Shown here: positions 23,101 through 34,385 of the stretch, piece after piece | How the letters are laid out: each line of letters opens with the position of its first letter | Position numbering within the stretch: position 1 is the stretch's first letter | DNA from: Pictodentalium vernedei | Taxonomy: Eukaryota > Mollusca > Scaphopoda > Dentaliida > Dentaliidae | Assembly: GCA_031216915.1 (NCBI GenBank) | Contig: CM062296.1 | Coordinates: 58,340,584-58,404,583 of the forward strand | Length of the DNA: 64,000 bases | Direction: 5' to 3' | The notes under the pieces: generated by a model | Seen by the model: the letters and a program-made list of their open reading frames with translations, nothing else | Database searches by the model: none | Told to the model about the DNA's origin: nothing | Made by a program: the position numbers and the translations under genes

Positions 23101-23349
23101 TTAACCCTTTACCCAACGTAACGGCCAAAACCGGCCAGCCCTATTCTCAAAAATCGTCAATCAATTTTCATTATTTTTTCATTTTTTGTCTCAAAAACAT
23201 AGGTTACGACCCCTCATTGGAACGAGCTCATCGAGCTCGTTCCAATGAGGGGTCATAACCTATATATTTGAGACAAAAAATAAAATAATGAGTTATTCAA
23301 GAATCTTTTTGCAAGTCTCGTCTTCTGTTCATGTTAGGTAAAGTGTTAA
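23101..23349 (+). mobile_element. Q-family TTAA MITE, copy Q2
   Basis: TTAA, then CCCTTTACCCAACG, a GGCCAAAACCGGCC segment, the palindromic core CCCCTCATTGGAACGAGCTC plus complement, and a mutated right end before TTAA. Copy 1 reads GAGTGTTAACTGCAC at 10,361-10,375, the single-TTAA empty site. This proves TTAA duplication with precise ends. Confidence 0.92.
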
Positions 23350-24980
23350 CTACACATTAAAACATACTTCCATTCGTGACCTAATTTTTAACCGAGGAAA
23401 AACAAACGCGAGGTCTAATTGGGTGTATTGCCTCCAAAAAATACGACTAGTTGTTCATTTTACGTGTGTCATTATCATATATTATTACACCGTGTAAAGG
23501 AAAACTGTAGCTACTTCAAAAGTGTGAGGGCATTATTTACACCAGTGTTACATGTACATGCATATCGAAGCACAGGGATTATTAGTACAGTTCTGTTCGA
23601 TAATGGTGGAGAGAAAAGCTAGCCTTTTGAAAATTCAAGTACAGGTGTGTTAAACATTTTTATGTGTGAAATAACAGTAAACCATTCTATAACACACATC
23701 TCAGAAAAAATTCAACACAGCTTTATTGCTATGTGGGTGGTTTCCTGGTCAAATTACGTTCGATAAAGTACTTGTTGGTATGTACGTGTCAGTTCTGTAG
23801 GTTTATAAACGTTTGTCTTTTACTGTCTACAGTCTTGTCAACAGACAATATAGGCACTGTGCTACTCCCCAAGCCATCAAATGTTCTTCTGACCATTCTT
23901 CAACAAGGAATTTGTACGGGTCCTGTTTGGAATTCCAAATTGTAATCCACTATTACAATTTTCTTGTCGTTGACATGAATTCTGAGTTGGGTAACGAATA
24001 GATTCAGTTGACATTCTAAGCGTACTTAATGAATTATTCGGAGAAAATTGTGGACATTACAATTTTGCTGAACAGGCATGTCTTGCAGTACAGTAACGAT
24101 CTGTTCTGTCACAGTTGGGCGGAATTACGTTATTATGTTTTGATTTGCAAGCAGTTCTTTGATTGCAGGAAGGTGCTGTCTGCAGCGCAAACAAAAAGCC
24201 GATGGGGTCGTTTATTGCACCCACGGTACGATATTTAGAGGTTATTTCTTCGTTAGCTTCATATTGGCCGGATACCAGTTGGAGGTATCGTCAGCTTGAC
24301 ACCGATGATCATGTGAAGGAGTAATAAGCACTTTATTTATTAAACTAAAACAAATAATTACAAAATGATACAAAGATCTAATACAGTTCTCTGATGGGGT
24401 TATTTTGTCTTATTCTTTTCATAAATTCCAACGTTCTCACCTTCCCCTAGTTCAGCTACACAAACGTCTTGGATCCCCAGTCGGGAAGTCACAACATTCG
24501 GTTAGCTGAACTATCTCTTCTTTCACTTCGTCAAATCTCGTTTACGGCTCTGAATCTTAGTTTGCGTTGAATTCTGGGTATAACTCTTCTATTTTCTTTT
24601 CATCCACTTAATCCTTGCTTACCGTCGTCAATTTCACACCGTACAAAAATTACCCCATTTCGTCCGGTTACGTCAATTTTCCTGATTGCGTTCGACGAAT
24701 AACGGTGTACGATTTCGCTGTAAATAAACTGGTTGAGCGAAGTGAACGCATCAAGGAGGATAACTCTAGTTTGGTTTATAGCAGCCGAGATCGGCGTCAT
24801 ATCAGTCGACTTTGAAGTCATATCATCCGAACTTGATTATGGGCAACTCTGGGAAAAAAAAATCACATCTAAAAAAGTCCATTCACTTATCGTCTGATAT
24901 AATTGGCGCCGCAAGTATTATTTTCGTATTATTTTTCTTTTCACAGATCCACAACGGGCTGAAAAATACGCCGTGTTTAA
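23350..24980. other. Non-coding duplication sequence
   Basis: Follows 10,370-13,480 without its SINE and tandem copy. Several open frames of 60-110 codons occur but none is shared with copy 1, so none is annotated. Confidence 0.5.
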
Positions 24981-24988
24981 CAAGCAGC

Positions 24989-25026
24989 TCTCTCTCTCTA
25001 TCTATCTGTCTCTCCGCCTTCTCTCC

Positions 25027-25095
<69 letters not shown>

Positions 25096-25127
25096 TCTCT
25101 CTCTCTCTCTCTCTGTCTCTCTCTTGT
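24989..25127. repeat. (TC)n microsatellite
   Basis: About 140 bp of CT dinucleotides with a few interruptions. At the same place copy 1 (13,480-13,500) has only CGCCTTCTCTGTTTCC, so the tract expanded after the duplication. The Leu-Ser frames across it are artefacts. Confidence 0.97.
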
Positions 25128-25757
25128 ATCTATATTTCTAAACTTTCATTGGAAGGTATCATGATAATCCAAAATATTTGTGTTTGTCCCAATCATCTTT
25201 GCTTTTGGGTGTTTCATGTGTGACATCCTCTGAGGATGCATATCAGTCTCCATGGAGCTGGATTCGTAAGCAGGCGGCTGTGGAAATGTAAAACGACCTC
25301 TTCCATCGCAAGACTGCGCCGTTAGAACATTTTTCCTGTTAACAGCTGAGTCTGATATAACCGATTCGGATGCATTTTATGGAGTATTTGCATCAGGTAG
25401 TTACAGGTACTTAATGATACAGACCATCTGTCGACCAATGCTTATCTTTGTGAACATTGCTCTGATGCCGATCTACAAATAGATACCCCCATTTGAACAG
25501 GACCCCGCGAATATCAAATATCAATCCTCAGTTAGTTCAGACCTAGGCTTCCGTACAGAATAGAATCGAACATAAAGCTGCTGAAATGGCTGATATTGCT
25601 CCTTCTTACGTCAACTGATATTAAAGTGTCCACTCAAGCATTGCATTCAATAGGGAGCCGTTTGTTTGTCAACTCAAACAAAAAAGCGGAATGTTCCAGA
25701 AACGAAATCAAAGTAGTTTCGACAGCGGAAACTCTTTGAACTCTTCTTCTATCAGGA

Positions 25758-26948
25758 GACCTGAGGCCAATACTATGAAACTTTTAGTATTGTATTTTTT
25801 AGAATTGTATTTTTTAGAATTGTATTTTCTAGTTATGACTTTAAATGGGTTAAAATATAAATAATTAGCATTTTCAAAGATCTGGCAATTTGGCAGTTGG
25901 CAAATTGCCATATCTTTTAAAGTGCCAAGGATTCATTTTAGTCCTGTATCTTAATGGGTAGAAAAAAACAATTCTAGGAAATACATAGAGGATATTCACG
26001 AAAATTTGATGAATACCGAAAATATCTCGTGAGTGGCTACAAAGAAATATGAGGATCTTCACGAGCGACGCAGTCGCGAGTGAAGATCCTCATATTTCTT
26101 GTAGCCACGAACGAGATATTTTCGGTATTCATCAAATTTTCGTGAATTTTCTTTTTATTTAATGCTCTACGACTACAAACTCTCCAATTTGTGGCCTTTA
26201 TTTGCCATTAAGGGGCAAAATTTATGTGCCGAACCGGCGTCCATACAAAAATTACAACAACCAAACTCCAACCATTGGAATGTGTGAATATCCGCACAAA
26301 AAGTAGTCCCGTCTTATTTCTCCCCTAACTTTACGATTTACCAAGGCTGGCGAATTGAAATAATCGCAATGTGTTTCGAAGAAATAGAACAATAACAAAA
26401 AACACCACTTTCTTATTTTCAATAACAAGACACGTCATTTTATTTTTTTTGAACTCAATGCACTGAAGACGTGTGAAGTTGAACTGAAGAAATTTGAAAG
26501 TGATTTCGGCTTTTCGCTGGAAGGTGAATGAGAAAGTCAAACTTTGAAACCGCTGATTTAATGAATTGATTTAGTCACTGTCACTATCAATTATTCGAAT
26601 TCGTTTGTATTTGGGACTCTGGAATTCATTACTGATGTGCTGACTCGTTTAAAGTACATGTGATTCGTCATCCGAACCTACGATGAAATATCGATTTCTA
26701 AATATCATTTTGATATTTCGTTTTGCCGACCGACAGGGGAATATGACTTAATTTTTCAGCGTGAATTGATGCCTGAGCATTAAATAAAAATAATTAGCAT
26801 TTTCAAAGATCTGGCAATTTGCCAGTTGGCAAATTGCCATATCTTTTAAAGTGCTAAGGATTCATTTTAGTCCTGTATCTTAATGGGTAGAAAAAAAACA
26901 ATTCTAGGAAATACAATTGTAAATGTTTGATAGTATTGGCCCCAGGTC
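25758..26948. mobile_element. 1.2 kb element with 24-bp terminal inverted repeats
   Basis: The left end GACCTGAGGCCAATACTATG (then AAAC) and right end, complement of GACCTGGGGCCAATACTATC (then AAAC), match at 22 of 24 positions. Subterminal blocks 25,858-25,983 and 26,785-26,915 are direct repeats of each other (ATAATTAGCATTTTCAAAG, GGCAATTTGGCAGTTGGCA). A further relative of the end lies at 27,600-27,625 (GGTATTGGCTTCTGG). The whole 25,745-27,630 stretch is absent from copy 1 at 14,125. No transposase is seen; the family is unassigned. Confidence 0.7.
25992..26149. repeat. Large hairpin, about 75-bp arms
   Basis: The left arm runs from GATATTCACGAAAATTTGAT to ATGAGGATCTTCACGAGCGA; the right arm is its complement with a few indels, ending AATTTTCGTGAA. 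The tip is CGACGCAGTCGCG. It interrupts the direct repeat that otherwise reads GGAAATACAATTG (26,904), so it inserted into the 1.2 kb element. Confidence 0.88.
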
Positions 26949-27350
26949 GAGGTTTACATTTACACACACATCCCTAACTTTTATCGTCATGAAAATCGAC
27001 TCCCTTGAAATTATTAGACGAGCGAGGAAGGTCCAATTCAGAAGCAAGTAAATGTTGAGATCAGCCCATGACATCAGTAGAAACTAAAGCCAAATTTCCC
27101 TTTGTTACTTTTATGAAATGTAAACAACAGACAGCTCTTTGGCTCTTTGTTTAACAAATGATATGATTTCGCTAACACTTCGAAATTTTAATTTTTATAT
27201 AACATTCCCATATTCTTTTAGTTAAATTCACTGACAGCTCACGGGAATTAAAGGGAGCTAACTTTCCTGTAAATCCCTTTCCAATGTCGAAAATTGCCAG
27301 CCATGTTTACACATCTTGCATCGAGATTTTATAAATATAATATTGCAAGG
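26949..27350. other. No gene seen
   Basis: Part of the copy-2-specific insertion, AT-rich, with no recognisable motif or family. Confidence 0.35.
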
Positions 27351-27519
27351 TTAACCCTTTGAACCCTCGTTTCCTGGAATGATATCGCTTTCGTGTGCAC
27401 TTACAGTGGCACGCGACAGTCCAATATAAAAACAAAAACAAAAAACAGGGGGAATAAAATAATAACTGCAACCTGCAGCCGTCCGGCTGCAGACTGCAGT
27501 TAGACTTTAAATGGGTTAA
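27351..27519. mobile_element. Possible R-family TTAA element (R1)
   Basis: Begins TTAACCCTTTGAACCC, the R-type end, and has a GC-rich palindrome GCAGCCGTCCGGCTGC at 27,476-27,491. A plausible right end is CTTTAAATGGGTTAA. The same right-hand words occur at 25,840 without the left end, so the right boundary is uncertain. Confidence 0.4.
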
Positions 27520-28387
27520 AAATGCTAATGATTCATTTTCGTCAGTTATATTGATAGGTAGAAAATATAATTCTTGAAAATAAAATTTAAAAGTTTTATG
27601 GTATTGGCTTCTGGTAATAGAAGAAGATTGCAAGAGAAGACACATCGTATGTTTTTATTAATATAATATTTTGACCATTAGAAAATTTTTTAATCAGCGG
27701 GATTCGAATCGAATTATCAGGGCAATGTCGAGTCGAATTTGCGAATTTTAAAGCGTAGCAAAGACCTTCGTCTGAACAACACGGTTCTGACTGTTGCCCA
27801 AAGTGTATTGCAACTGTGTTGGCATTTATTAACAAATCACATACATCTTTAGTTCTTGATATTTCTTAACAAATCACATACATCTTTAGTGCCTTGACAG
27901 CACCGTACGCCTCACCGTTCTCCAAAAAATCTACAAGATAGAAGTGTGGTGTTTTTTTTTCTGATTGTTTACGCCCATGTATGTTCTTTTCGGTACTCCA
28001 TTCTTTTCCTTTTGAAGTCTCATTTAGGACCATTAACTCTGTCCTCTGATGTTAATATGTATCAAAATATAAGAACGCAACTTTTCCTTTAATGCAACTA
28101 TGAATTTAACCAATTCATTCTTCTTTGACCAAGCTCTTTGAGAAAAAAGAGCCCCAAAACAGTATTTCAAAAGACAACAAGCTTATGATTGTATAAACCA
28201 TGAAAAAATATGCTTCGGAAAGAAAACGATGAACAATGATCTATCGCGAAATAAAATACTCGTGACTGAAATTTCACATAAATTTTAGTGAAAAATCATG
28301 GTATTCGCGAAAGCGTTAGTCACCAACGCCAAAAGGAGAAATTTTAGCTCATAATAAAATTAATAATGTCACTTGAACTGACAATCC
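27520..28387. other. Non-coding duplication sequence
   Basis: Matches 14,165-14,260 and 15,100-15,580 of copy 1, missing about 0.85 kb including the hairpin at 14,962. No gene seen. Confidence 0.5.
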
Positions 28388-28641
28388 TACAGTACGTGGA
28401 GAGTGTATTCTCACTAAATCACCCGCAGAGTGGAGATTCCACCCAGGCAATGGTTGCTAATTTATTTCAAGGCATAACAAGCACAAGCAAAGTTTCAGCC
28501 AATGGACCTCCGGGTTATACCCGGAGGTCCATTGGCTGAAACACTGCTTGTATTTTTTGTCAATATGTACAAAATTTATACTTTCGGTGACAACTCCACT
28601 TCGCAGGTGTTTTAGTTACAATCCACTCTCCACGTACTGTA
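28388..28641 (+). mobile_element. P-family MITE, copy P4
   Basis: TA-flanked, intact ends and core. Copy 1 has the uninterrupted AATCCTACCAAGCATATC at 15,578; here it is split AATCCTA / TACCTAGCATGTC. A tandem copy at 28,805 (CATCCTACCAAGAATGTC) is a second empty site. Confidence 0.93.
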
Positions 28642-28974
28642 CCTAGCATGTCGGTGAAGGTTTCAAGTTTCTTGGCGGTTCGGATTCCTCGGTGGATCTA
28701 TGTTAAAAAAGTTCAAGGTATTCCCGAAATCGTTAGTCACCTACGCCAAATGGAGTGATTTTAGCACACAATACAATTAATAACGACACTTGCACTGAAC
28801 ATCCTACCAAGAATGTCAGTCAAGGTATCAAGCTTCGATGCTGACGGTTCGGATTCCTCTGTAGATCGGTGTGCCAAATAAACAAATGAATCTGTGAAAT
28901 CATTTTCCAAGACACTTGGGAAACATTACTCGTGTGTTTGTGATGTATGTCCACAATATAATCTGATACTGAGA

Positions 28975-29580
28975 GTACATTTGATATATCTTACCTCCTA
29001 CAAGTATCCGGGAATTTCATTGGTTCAAAGACGTCACATGCAGACTGCATATAAAACCATATACTGCCTGTCAACATCAATATACGCTGACAGCTATGGG
29101 TAATCTCCCCTTTGTTTATTGATTATTCAAAATGGCGGCAGCCGATCAACGCTTCAAGTTGAAAGATTGAGGATTGGAAGCCCATATTTAGTCTGAAGTG
29201 CAGGTTAGGCAACTTAAAAGGCTTCATATTCTGTGGATGTGTGTCATGTTACCTTCGGAATGAAACTGTTTGGTATGTATGGATTTGCCTTGTTACAATT
29301 TATGGGAGAATGTCTGTAGGCACTCTCCCATAAATTGTAGCAAGGCAAAGACACGTGAACACATTGTGAAAATTCTCTCCTTTAATTTTGATCGCTGTTG
29401 TTATTAGTTATGTGCGTCGATGCAGCAGTCGGTGAGATATATTCGTTACACAGTTTGTTGGTGGCCTAATATGGTATATATGGTGTCAGTTAATTCCATA
29501 TTGGACTCGAGCTTCGCTCTCGTCCAATATGAAATTAACTGACACCATATATACCATATTAGGCCACCGACAAACTGTGT
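28975..29580 (+). repeat. Dispersed repeat, inverted copy at 33.8-34.4 kb
   Basis: Matches the minus strand of 33,824-34,385 over about 550 bp: GTTCAAAGACGTCACATGCA, AAAATGGCGGCAGCCGATCA, GGCTTCATATTCTGTGGATG, and the palindrome GAGAATGTCTGTAGGCACTC. A shorter part is found at 3,340-3,540. It contains the hairpin 29,446-29,584. Confidence 0.8.
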
Positions 29581-29584
29581 AACT
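29446..29584. repeat. Large hairpin, about 65-bp arms
   Basis: TTACACAGTTTGTTGGTGGC through GGTATATATGGTGTCAGTTA to ATTGGACTCGAGC, then its complement. In the inverted copy at 33,836-33,925 the centre and most of one arm are deleted (ATTGGACGAGAGCGAATAGG), as expected for deletion of a replication-stalling palindrome. Confidence 0.9.
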
Positions 29585-29799
29585 AATAATATTGGACCAC
29601 TAAAACACAATAATGTGAAGCACATAATTTGGGATTTGATTCCCGGGCCCCACTGCATTGAATACTGTCCGTCACGTTAGCCATTTTGATCAGTTTTTGT
29701 GTTTTGTCTCTATCTGATACCACGAGATTTTAAAGTATGAGAAACGTTCAAATAAAATGAATATCGATGGGAGAAAGAATTGTGAGATTACTGAAGGGA

Positions 29800-30410
29800 A
29801 ATTCTCAAATCAGAAATTAAATGAATAGCATGAAAAAGGACAAAGGAAATGAATAGCATTACAAACTAGAGATGAAATGTTTATCATTACGAGTGTGAAA
29901 TGAAATGAACATCTTTGGGAATGAGAAGTACAATGAATATAATTAGGAACGAGAAATATAATGAATGGCATTGAGAACGAGAAATATAATGAATGGCATT
30001 GAGAACGAGAAATGAATTGAACAGCATTATGATCCATAACTGGAATTAATAGCACTGCAAATAAGACATTGAATAAATAGCATTAAGAACTTGAACTGGA
30101 ATTAAGAGCAATACAAATGAGAAATGAAATGAATAGCATTATGGTCCATGGCTGGAATTAATAGCACTGCAAATAAGACATTGAATAAACAGCATTAAGA
30201 ACTAGAACTGGAATTAAGAGCAATACAAATGAGAAATGAAATGAATAGCATTAAAAACGAGAAATCAAAGGAACAGCACTAATAAGGAGAAAAAGAACTG
30301 AATAGCCGAATGAATGGCAGTAATAACGAGAAATGGTATGAAAAGCTCCCAAAAGCGAGAACCCAAATGAATAGCATTGAGAACAAGAAACGGAATGTAC
30401 AATATTTTCA
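29800..30410. repeat. Degenerate tandem array, GAATAGCATTA words
   Basis: Counterpart of 15,990-16,640. It contains locally perfect tandem duplications: GAACGAGAAATATAATGAAT at 29,947 repeats at 29,977, and a roughly 115-bp repeat runs between 30,020 and 30,245. Confidence 0.78.
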
Positions 30411-30619
30411 GATTGAATAGGACAAAAACGCTCACTGTCCTGTCCGTGCTTCAAACAACCTTCCTCGTACAAGTCATGCACCATCGCATATTTGGGGCGA
30501 AAAATACGTTAAGCTGCATGATTTGACCCGGGCGAGTTGGTAAAACTCGGGGCATGAATGATGTTCTTTTTCAAATCGGGTTGGTCAAAAGTGAGGCGAA
30601 TTGAGTTCTGTATTTCAGG

Positions 30620-30931
30620 TACAGTTAAAACTAGAAGTCCTGTCACGATTAGTGCGCTTATGTATGCTTAATTGCGAGTTGGAATTGCGCGCAATTGCCA
30701 TATCGAATGGCATCCAAAGCACGGCAGGTTCTCCTGGTTACTCATAGCAAACACATACAATGTTTCTGCCAATGGACCTCCTGGTTACCCGGAGGTCCAT
30801 TGGCTGAAACATTGCTTGTGCACAGGCCATATTTACAGAATTTGATAGCTTTACTTGGGCCATAACGGCTCATTAACGCGCATATCAACGTGCTATTTGT
30901 GCGCATTTCAAGACTTCTGGTTTTAACTGTA
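30620..30931 (-). mobile_element. T-family MITE, copy T2
   Basis: TA flanks, ends CAGTTAAAACTAGAAGTCCT and complement, core CCAATGGACCTCC(T/G)GGT. It sits at the right edge of duplication copy 2, opposite in orientation to T1. Confidence 0.92.
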
Positions 30932-32076
30932 TGTTTTACTATAAATGAAAAAAATTAAAAAATAAACCTTCCTTCACACACTGATTCCATTGAAACAGAT
31001 TGTGGTTCTTTGTGGCGTAGTATCGTCAACGAGTTATTAGGTTTGAAATGGACCAGATTCGAGGCTCAGTGTCGTACACGAGGTGTCCGAATATGTGAAT
31101 AATGTCAGGTAACAGTGTCGTCAACGCTGTGAAAGTGCAATGGCGTTGTTGAGATCAACGATACCATACGGACATGCACCTTTATTTGGAAATAGGTATT
31201 TCAAACTACATAACTCTATCATTTGGCGAATACCTCCAGGAGGGTCATTTTTGGATGTAATGCGAAAATCGAGTTTTTGTTCGTTTCGACAATGACCAAT
31301 GTCACCACGCAGGACTTCTTTTTATCCAATTCAAGTAGTGGAGAGAACCTTGTTCTAAAACTGGTTTTATCATCAGGTTTTTTATTGTGAGCATTTTTCC
31401 CAAGAACCAGTATACCCGCTACTTACATAGTCGTTACATATGGGACTAATATTTTTAAGATGATGAGGAAAGAAGCATATTAAATTATTCTTTCCTATAA
31501 TTGTTTGTCTCACTATACTGAAGACGTTTTTGGAGATGTAAGACCATCTACTTCACTCTGCCACGTTCGCGAATATGATACATTTCGCACAACTTTTGTT
31601 TCCAGAAATACATCGTCAAATATCGCCACATTTTTATATTTCGAGCTAGTTCTAGTTCATCGCACGCCTTCGGATATTTCAAAGCTGTGTTATTCGTGAT
31701 CTTTTTTCCCATTTTTCTTTTGTTTATGGTATTAACGAGAACACTTGGAGAAACATTAACTTCACAATCCTATATCGATTAATTAAAATTCGATAACAGC
31801 ACCTTTAGGTAGTTTTTATCCCATATCGTTTTTTTTTAAAATTCTACATTGACGTTGAAAGAAATTCTTCCCCATAACGAACCACCAATAATACTTCAAC
31901 AACACACCGTAGTTATTGATTTAATAACAAGGCCATGTTTTCGCAATTATACTTTCCTACAATCAATCATCTTATATCAATTTTCTTGGTAATAATTTGG
32001 GAACAAATATTTTTTTAGCGAGTTTCATTCCTCCTTGATAATCTTTAATTCATTATTTCATTTTAGTATTAACCTT
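30932..32076. other. No gene seen
   Basis: 1.1 kb of AT-rich DNA without repeats, hairpins or recognisable coding segments. The 64-codon frame at 31,505 shows no family features. Confidence 0.35.
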
Positions 32077-32325
32077 TTAACCCTTTACCCAACGCAGACG
32101 ATATCAAAATTTATTATTTTAAATATCATTTTTTCAAAATTTTCAAAAAATTTCAACAAAACCATATCATGTGACCCCTCGTTGGAACGAGCTCGACGAG
32201 CTCGTTCCAACGAGGGGTCACATGATATGGTTTTGTTGAATTTTTTTGAAAAATAATATTTTTTCAACTGCTGAATTTGCATATTACGCCGGCGGATGCG
32301 GGCGATTCGTTGGGTAAAGGGTTAA
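32077..32325 (+). mobile_element. Q-family TTAA MITE, copy Q3
   Basis: TTAA flanks, perfect 14-bp ends CCCTTTACCCAACG / CGTTGGGTAAAGGG, and a central near-perfect palindrome of about 120 bp centred on GGAACGAGCTCGACGAGCTC. One of the cleanest copies. Confidence 0.93.
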
Positions 32326-32462
32326 TCTCTAGTGGTATCTTAAATGCTAGGGAAATGCAATAAATTGAAGAGTCCATAAACATTATTTGGAGGAAACCCA
32401 ATTTTCAACGTGCGGCCTGAAAATGTTGATTTTTTTTTTCTTTTTCTGAAAAACACAACTGA

Positions 32463-32711
32463 TTAACCCTTTACCCAATGCAGACGATATCAAAATTTAT
32501 TATTTTAAATATAATTTTTTAAAAGTTCTCAAAAAATTTCAACAAAACCATATCATGTTACCCCTCGTTGGAACGAGCTAAACGAGCTCGTTTCAACGAG
32601 GGGTCACAAGATATGGTTTTGTTGAAATTTTTTGAAAAATAATATTTTTTCAACTGCTGAATTTGCATATTACGCGGGCGAATGCTGCCGATTCGTTGGG
32701 TAAAGGGTTAA
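32463..32711 (+). mobile_element. Q-family TTAA MITE, copy Q4
   Basis: Same length (249 bp) and subfamily as Q3, 137 bp downstream and in the same orientation. Its right TTAA is also the left TTAA of element R3. Confidence 0.92.
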
Positions 32712-32923
32712 CCCTTTGAATCCAATAGACCGTCTTTCGGTCCACGTATACGATACGCCATAATTTCAACAAGCCGGATAGCTGCTAAGTGAACGTGTGG
32801 GGTAGAGCAATTAATATTTTCAACGTGCAACGCAAATGTTCTACTCCCAAATAACGGATATGGACTCTTCCAATTAATGTCATTTAACTGACATGGAAGA
32901 TGTCGCCATTGTTCAAAGGTTTA
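32708..32923. mobile_element. R-family TTAA element (R3)
   Basis: Starts TTAACCCTTTGAATCC and ends TTCAAAGGTTTAA; imperfect terminal repeats. Internal CCAAATAACGGATATGGACT matches 39,745-39,775 beside R2 and 38,225-38,270, so these loci belong to one dispersed family. Confidence 0.6.
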
Positions 32924-33070
32924 AAGGATGGGGTATCATTAACAATCTCACCAGTCAGTGTTCACGCCGGCTCGAAATTTGTTGGTGTGAAATGGAAATT
33001 GTATTCGGTGCCAAATGAAAGATTTTAGTGTCAAATGGAATATTTTTGTAGATGAGAACATATAAGTTAC

Positions 33071-33456
33071 AGGGCGTTTAGTTGGCAGATACAGTGTCAT
33101 ATAGGCCGAAGAGAAAACAATATTACAGTACGTGGAGAGTGGATTGTAACTAAATCACCAGCGGAGTGGAGTTATCACCCAAGCGATAACTTTCAAATTG
33201 TGCTCATTCCGACAAAAAACACAAGCAATGTTTCAGCCAATGGACCTCCGGGTTTAACCCGGAGGTCCATTGGCTGAAACTTTGCTTGCGCCGGTTATGC
33301 TTTGCAACAAATTTGCAATTATTGCTTGGGTGGAATCTCCACTCTGCGGGTGATTTAGTGATAATACACTCTCCACGTACTGTAGGTGAGGCGAACCTAA
33401 TGTTGTTTTCTCTTCGCCGTATATGACACTGTATCTGCTAACTAAACGCCCCGTAG
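33071..33456. repeat. Palindrome split by MITE P5
   Basis: The left arm GGGCGTTTAGTTGGCAGATA, CAGTGTCATATAGGCCGAAG, AGAAAACAA pairs with the right arm at 33,402-33,456. Without P5 this is a roughly 120-bp hairpin. The loop contains the P5 insertion. Confidence 0.88.
33124..33384 (-). mobile_element. P-family MITE, copy P5
   Basis: TA flanks, perfect ends and core. Inserted close to the tip of another palindrome, as P3 is in V3. Confidence 0.92.
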
Positions 33457-33823
33457 CGTATTTATTATGCACGGCATGCTAAACTGTCATTGGGGATGTT
33501 AACTCAACGAATAGTTAAATGATGCGCACTTCTTGAAAAAGGTAAACAAAGCAGACGATGTTTACATACGCAACAAGGGGAGTAATTTTGCTTCCGCATT
33601 CTAATAAATAACTCGTGACTTGTTCTATAACCGCCAATGTTTTGGAATGATTTGGCATTTTATTATAACAGTTTCATTCAATCGAATGCAATGTTTATAC
33701 GACGGGGCTATTTTATATGGTGGGTCTTCTGTACGACTGCGCTGCAGCATGTACGTACATGCAAATTAAAAGCCGAGGCGTGTGGATATAATGATAAAAT
33801 AAAATGCCTGACGGGCACCTAAT
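33457..33823. other. No gene seen
   Basis: Unremarkable AT-rich DNA. Open frames here do not resemble any known protein. Confidence 0.3.
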
Positions 33824-34385
33824 ATTATTAGTTTGTTGGTGGTCTAAAATGGTATATATGGTGTCAGTTAACTTCATATTGGACGAGAGCGAATAGGCCA
33901 CCAACAAACTGCGTAACGAATATATCTTACCGACTGCTGCATCGATGCACAGAACTAATAACAACAGTGACCAAAATTAAATGAGAGAATTCTCACAATG
34001 TGTTCACGTGTCTTTGCCTTGTTACAATTTATGGGAGAGTGCCTGTAGTCACTCTCCCATAAATTGTAAAAAGGCAAATTCATACATACCAAACAGTTTC
34101 ATGTCGAAGGTAACATGACACACATCCACAGAATATGAAGCCTTTTAAGATGCCTAACCGGCACTTCAGGCCAAATATGGGCTTCCAACACTCAATCTTT
34201 CAACTTGAAGCGTTTATCGGCTGCCGCCATTTTGAATAATAACTGAACAAAGGAGAGATTACCCATAGCTGTCAGCGTATATTGATGTTGACAGGCAGTA
34301 TATGGTTTTATATGCAGTATGCATGTGACGTCTTTGAACCAATGAAATTCCCAGATACTTGTAGGAGGTAAGATATTAAATTAAT
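33824..34385 (-). repeat. Inverted copy of the 28.98-29.58 kb repeat
   Basis: Reverse complement of 28,975-29,580 with a deleted central hairpin. Includes the palindrome GGGAGAGTGCCTGTAGTCAC (34,034) and AAAATGGCGGCAGCCGATAA on the minus strand (about 34,220). Confidence 0.8.

Larger units (their letters stand above)
19430..30615 (+). repeat. Segmental duplication, copy 2
   Basis: Direct-orientation partner of 2,757-16,860 (block list given there). It lacks the foldback, the tRNA-head SINE and one 160-bp tandem copy. It instead carries Q1, P3, a full S3, Q2, a TC microsatellite, a 1.9 kb insertion at 25,745-27,630, P4 and a large hairpin at 29,446. These differences date insertions to after the duplication. 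Confidence 0.75.

Noticed and set aside
24812..25164. Leu-Ser-rich open frames
   Set aside because: They are the translation of the TC microsatellite.
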